From positions 38,689-102,688 of the forward strand of contig QAOA01005780.1 of the NCBI GenBank assembly GCA_003255065.1: 64,000 bases of DNA, written 5' to 3'. The position numbers and the translations under genes were made by a program. Under the pieces are notes generated by a model. That model was not told the origin of the DNA. It saw only the letters and a program-made list of their open reading frames with translations, and made no database searches. Position 1 is the first letter of the stretch. Each line of letters starts with the position of its first letter. Source of the stretch: Cercis canadensis (taxonomy: Eukaryota > Streptophyta > Magnoliopsida > Fabales > Fabaceae). Positions 60,864 through 64,000 of the stretch are shown here, piece by piece.

Positions 60864-61889
60864 CTGCAATTGTCTGTCAGTGAATTAGAAGCTAGTAAGA
60901 TGACTTTGATTTCTTTTAGTCCTTAATTCATCTATTACAACTTCTTTTCTTCTCTGTAGGGGTAAAGTTGAAAAATATAGATTGGAGAGATCTCTGTTAT
61001 ATTCTGAAGCTATTTTATTCTTGTTTGGGAATTAATTGAATAGTAGAAGAAACTGTAATTTTGCAGACTATGGTTTTCTAAAAAATTATCACTTTTCTGA
61101 AGGTCAGTCCACCTTCAGTTTGGATCCAACACTTCCCATTTATGCCCAACATGCAAAAGTGACCTAACTTTGGAAAGAAATATTAGCACATATGAGAAAT
61201 AGATAAGTAACTAGAAACTAAAAAGAAAGAGAGAAAAATGCAGACAAATATTAGCTACCTTACTTACTGAAAACCAACTCAATTACGTATCAGTGGCAAC
61301 AATTGTGAAGCAAGAGCTTACCCATTATATGGTTCAGGTCTTTCTATGTAAACTCCGTGTCTGCACAACTCTGTCCCAATTTTATAAAGCCCTGAAAATT
61401 TACCACACTTAGATATGTGCTTGTAATGCAGAATAAGCATTGTACCAAAAAGAAAATGTAGAAAAAGTACCTGTAAAGCCATTAGAATTTCTAGACTGCA
61501 GCCTATGTAATCAATTTCAACGGCTGGGCATAGAGTAGATGGTGAAGGTTTAGTATTCAAATCTCATTGCAACTAGGTGGGGCTGAGATGACCCCAGGAG
61601 TTGTGCTACTCCTTGTTGTGTAACCTCTAAAATAAATACATGCAAAGCGAAATTGGTACGTGTCTTGAATATAATTCGATTGTGATAATGTGATTGCAAA
61701 GTTCCACTGTTGAAACATGAAAGGGAGAGCTTCTTCTCCAAATTCCTCGTTGATAGATTTCAATCTGCACTTTGGTGCATGATACCTTTATATTGTTAGA
61801 TATAGTCACACACAAAAAATCTAGAAATAAAAATGCGTTGGCAATGCAGAAGTACCTGAAAAGGAATAATAATGATTGTGGAGTGTAGC
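60864..61889. other. 3' flank of CNL3
   Basis: No supported coding exon. 61681-61771 is duplicated at 59684-59780. It may include 3'-UTR exons of the minus-strand CNL3. Confidence 0.4.
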
Positions 61890-64000
61890 TTATGTCATCA
61901 GAGTGTATCCAATCAGTATGCAAGGGATGTGAGAAATTTTATGCCAATCTTGTCCTTTCTCCCGCTGGCACCGAAGCTCTAGCAATGGACTGTTTTGAAT
62001 TTGTAAACGCTCTTCTGGCAAGCATTGGAGACTAGGACAATTATGAATTGATAAGAGTTTGAGGTGGAGAAGACCCCTGCAGTTTATTGATTTTAGATTT
62101 GAGCAATTCTTGAGGTGGAGATACTTGACATTGGGTGGCAGCAGTCCCTCCTCCGGGAAGGACTCCACATTTTCAAAATCATCACTAACCCATAATGTAG
62201 TCAAAGAATGGAGATTCTGCAAACCCCACTCCTTACGGGAAGCAATCAGTTTGGGGCAACCTCGGATTACAAAATCCCTTAGACTTGAAGGCAAACCCCC
62301 TTGGAGATGTGATTCCAGTTCTGGACACCTATTTAGGTATAAGTATGCAACAGATGGAAGAAGGGTATGCATGTTTTCAGGCAGAGACTTGAGATTACTC
62401 AAATTGAAAAGGAAGAGGGCTTCAAGTTTTGGAGCAGAAATTCCTCCTTTGGGGAATGAGACAAGTTTAGGAAAATCTTCCAAATACAGTTTTTGAAGAT
62501 TTGGGAAAGAGTCTACTGAGAAATGCATGATTGAGTGGCCACCACTAATCTTTAGATACCGAAGAGAGTCAGCAAAGCCCAGTTCTTCAACATAGGCATT
62601 AGACAATACAAGTTGATCAAGGAATGACCCGTTGGCACGACTTCCACTAGTATCTCTGTTTTCCATTAGCTCTAGCCGTTCCAGAGCGACTGCTTTGGGA
62701 AGTGATGCTTCAAGCAGTTGGCAATTCTCAATCACCAGTTTTTTCATTGAAGGGAGGCAACGAGGCAGGACCTTTCTCAGTTTGGGACAATCTCTTATAT
62801 GAAGCTCTTGAAGGCAAGGGAAATATTCATCTTCCTTGTCACAGTCGAAAAAGAGCCATTCTTCCCATTCTCTCATACCCTCAAATTTCAATATTTCAAG
62901 GCGCCTGAATGGAAGATTTGACGAGTTATCTCCATAAAACTCACTACCAATAACCTCTATTGCATCAAAACTAGAAATACAAAGCTTCTTAAGAGAGGGA
63001 AGCTGCCCAAGTGATGGCAAGCTGAAACAGTGTTTACTTCCTCTCAGCTCAAGAGATGCTAAATTAAACAAGTAATGAGGCCCTAACCAATCTGGAAATC
63101 TGGTGCCACCGTAGCCTGTAACTGTGAGCTTTTTCAAGTTGCTATGAGGTTGGAGAGCATCCAAGATTCGCCTTTCAATTTCTGAGTCCTCATTGTCTTT
63201 ACTCCATCCCAACTCTAACTCATCTAAATACATCTTATCTTTCATATTGGCTTCCACCGCATCCATAGGATCAATCACATTCTCAAGCTCTAATATTGAT
63301 AGCCTTCCTTGAAGATGCTTCAATTTCCCCAACTCCTTGACACTAGATCCCGAGTGCTTGCTCGCAAAAAAAGATGTCAGTGTTCGAAGATGATTTAGCC
63401 TTCCTATGTTTATTGACAACTTCCTTATTCCACTTTTATAGAATTCAAGATGGTGCAGATTGTTCAGTTTGTGCAAATCTGAAGGCAACTCAGTCAAGTC
63501 CTGACACCCATTCAATTTCAAGGCTTGCAAATTATGCAGTGTACAAATTGAATCAGGTAATCTTTTAATGTAAGTACATGAAAGATCTAGAAAACGTAGG
63601 TGTTTTAAGTTGCTTATATCATCATCAACCTCAAAGAAACCTGTAAATCCAGATAGAGACAGCACTCGCAAATACTTAAATCTTGGTAAAAAAATCATGA
63701 ATTAGGTTGCTGTTTATGTATGAATGATTCTCAAAGTCTGGGATGAAGCTCCGCAATTTGTGACAGTTGGCAAGAGGCTTGAATCTTTCTAAATTTCCAA
63801 AAAAATCAGACTTATATGAAAAGTGACGAACCTTTTTTGGAATCTGCACCTTATCACCCTCTAGCCGAAAACAAAATTCTCCAGACACAAATTTTGCTAG
63901 ATCATTTAGCAGGTCATGCATGATGAAATGGTGACCTCCACCTTTTGATTGTTCGAAAAATGACCTTGATTCTAATTCATTGAAGAATTCATTACCCAGT
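61890..64000 (-). pseudogene. CNL disease-resistance gene (CNL3), frameshifted and cut by the window end
   Basis: Minus-strand relative of CNL1 and CNL2. From the right edge the frame is open and reads GNEFFNELESRSFFEQS and FIMHDLLNDL (intact MHD near 63921), then runs into a stop (TAA, 63676-63678) after LIHDFFTKI. The family reading resumes in another frame (PRFKYLRVLSLSG) across a run of seven T on the coding strand (about 63690-63696); one extra T explains the shift. The LRR part is then open for about 600 codons to the stop at 61890 and ends with the subfamily mark LELRCQREKGQDWHKISHI. Near the end, LPEE joins RLQIQNSPLL without the usual LPSSL stretch, a small in-frame loss. The coiled coil and most of NB-ARC lie outside the window. 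A homopolymer sequencing error could also give the frameshift. Confidence 0.85.

Overview
The window is nuclear DNA of a flowering plant. It is AT-rich, with GT-AG introns, long intergenic spaces, many small transposable elements, and plant-only families: R13L1/RPP13-like CNL resistance genes, a TBL acetyltransferase, cytokinin dehydrogenase, an FBA-type F-box protein and a plant calmodulin-binding-domain protein. The set looks like a woody rosid eudicot, but the species cannot be fixed from the sequence. Isolated single N bases (30267, 32971, 39097, 53284, 56764, 58317) mark contig joins. At four of them the two sides repeat the same sequence, which looks like an unmerged assembly overlap.

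Layout. 1-1319: last two exons of an unrecognised membrane-anchored protein (+). 1320-5084: repeat debris and a three-unit diverged repeat downstream of CNL1. 5085-8789: complete single-exon CNL (-). 11170-12522: F-box gene (-) with a tandemly duplicated 5' flank. 13.1-19.4 kb: gene-poor, with three well-bounded MITEs. 19901-22354: calmodulin-binding protein (+). 23425-24267: three-exon YAE1-like gene (-). 27473-32655: five-exon TBL gene (+), whose large intron 2 holds a Tourist-like MITE and a contig join. 34348-38133: second complete CNL (+), followed by a 3 x 110-bp tandem array. 41115-42157: a Pack-MULE carrying fragments of two unrelated host genes. 46442-48613: five-exon cytokinin dehydrogenase (-). 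48.6-59 kb: gene-poor and AT-rich, with a decayed endogenous caulimovirid fragment at about 55.4-56.0 kb. 60174-60863: two-exon relic of an IQD gene (-). 61890-64000: third CNL (-), frameshifted and cut by the window end.

The three CNLs belong to one subfamily and share the same C-terminal signature, so the window samples a dispersed resistance-gene cluster with unrelated housekeeping and developmental genes between its members. Local duplications beside the CNLs fit repeated unequal exchange. The other genes act in separate processes: cell-wall acetylation, cytokinin breakdown, Fe-S protein assembly, ubiquitin ligase substrate choice and calcium signalling. They form no operon-like unit. The most notable structure is the Pack-MULE: a perfect 9-bp target duplication, perfect 33-bp terminal inverted repeats, and HAK/KUP potassium-transporter and SAM-methyltransferase fragments in opposite orientation.
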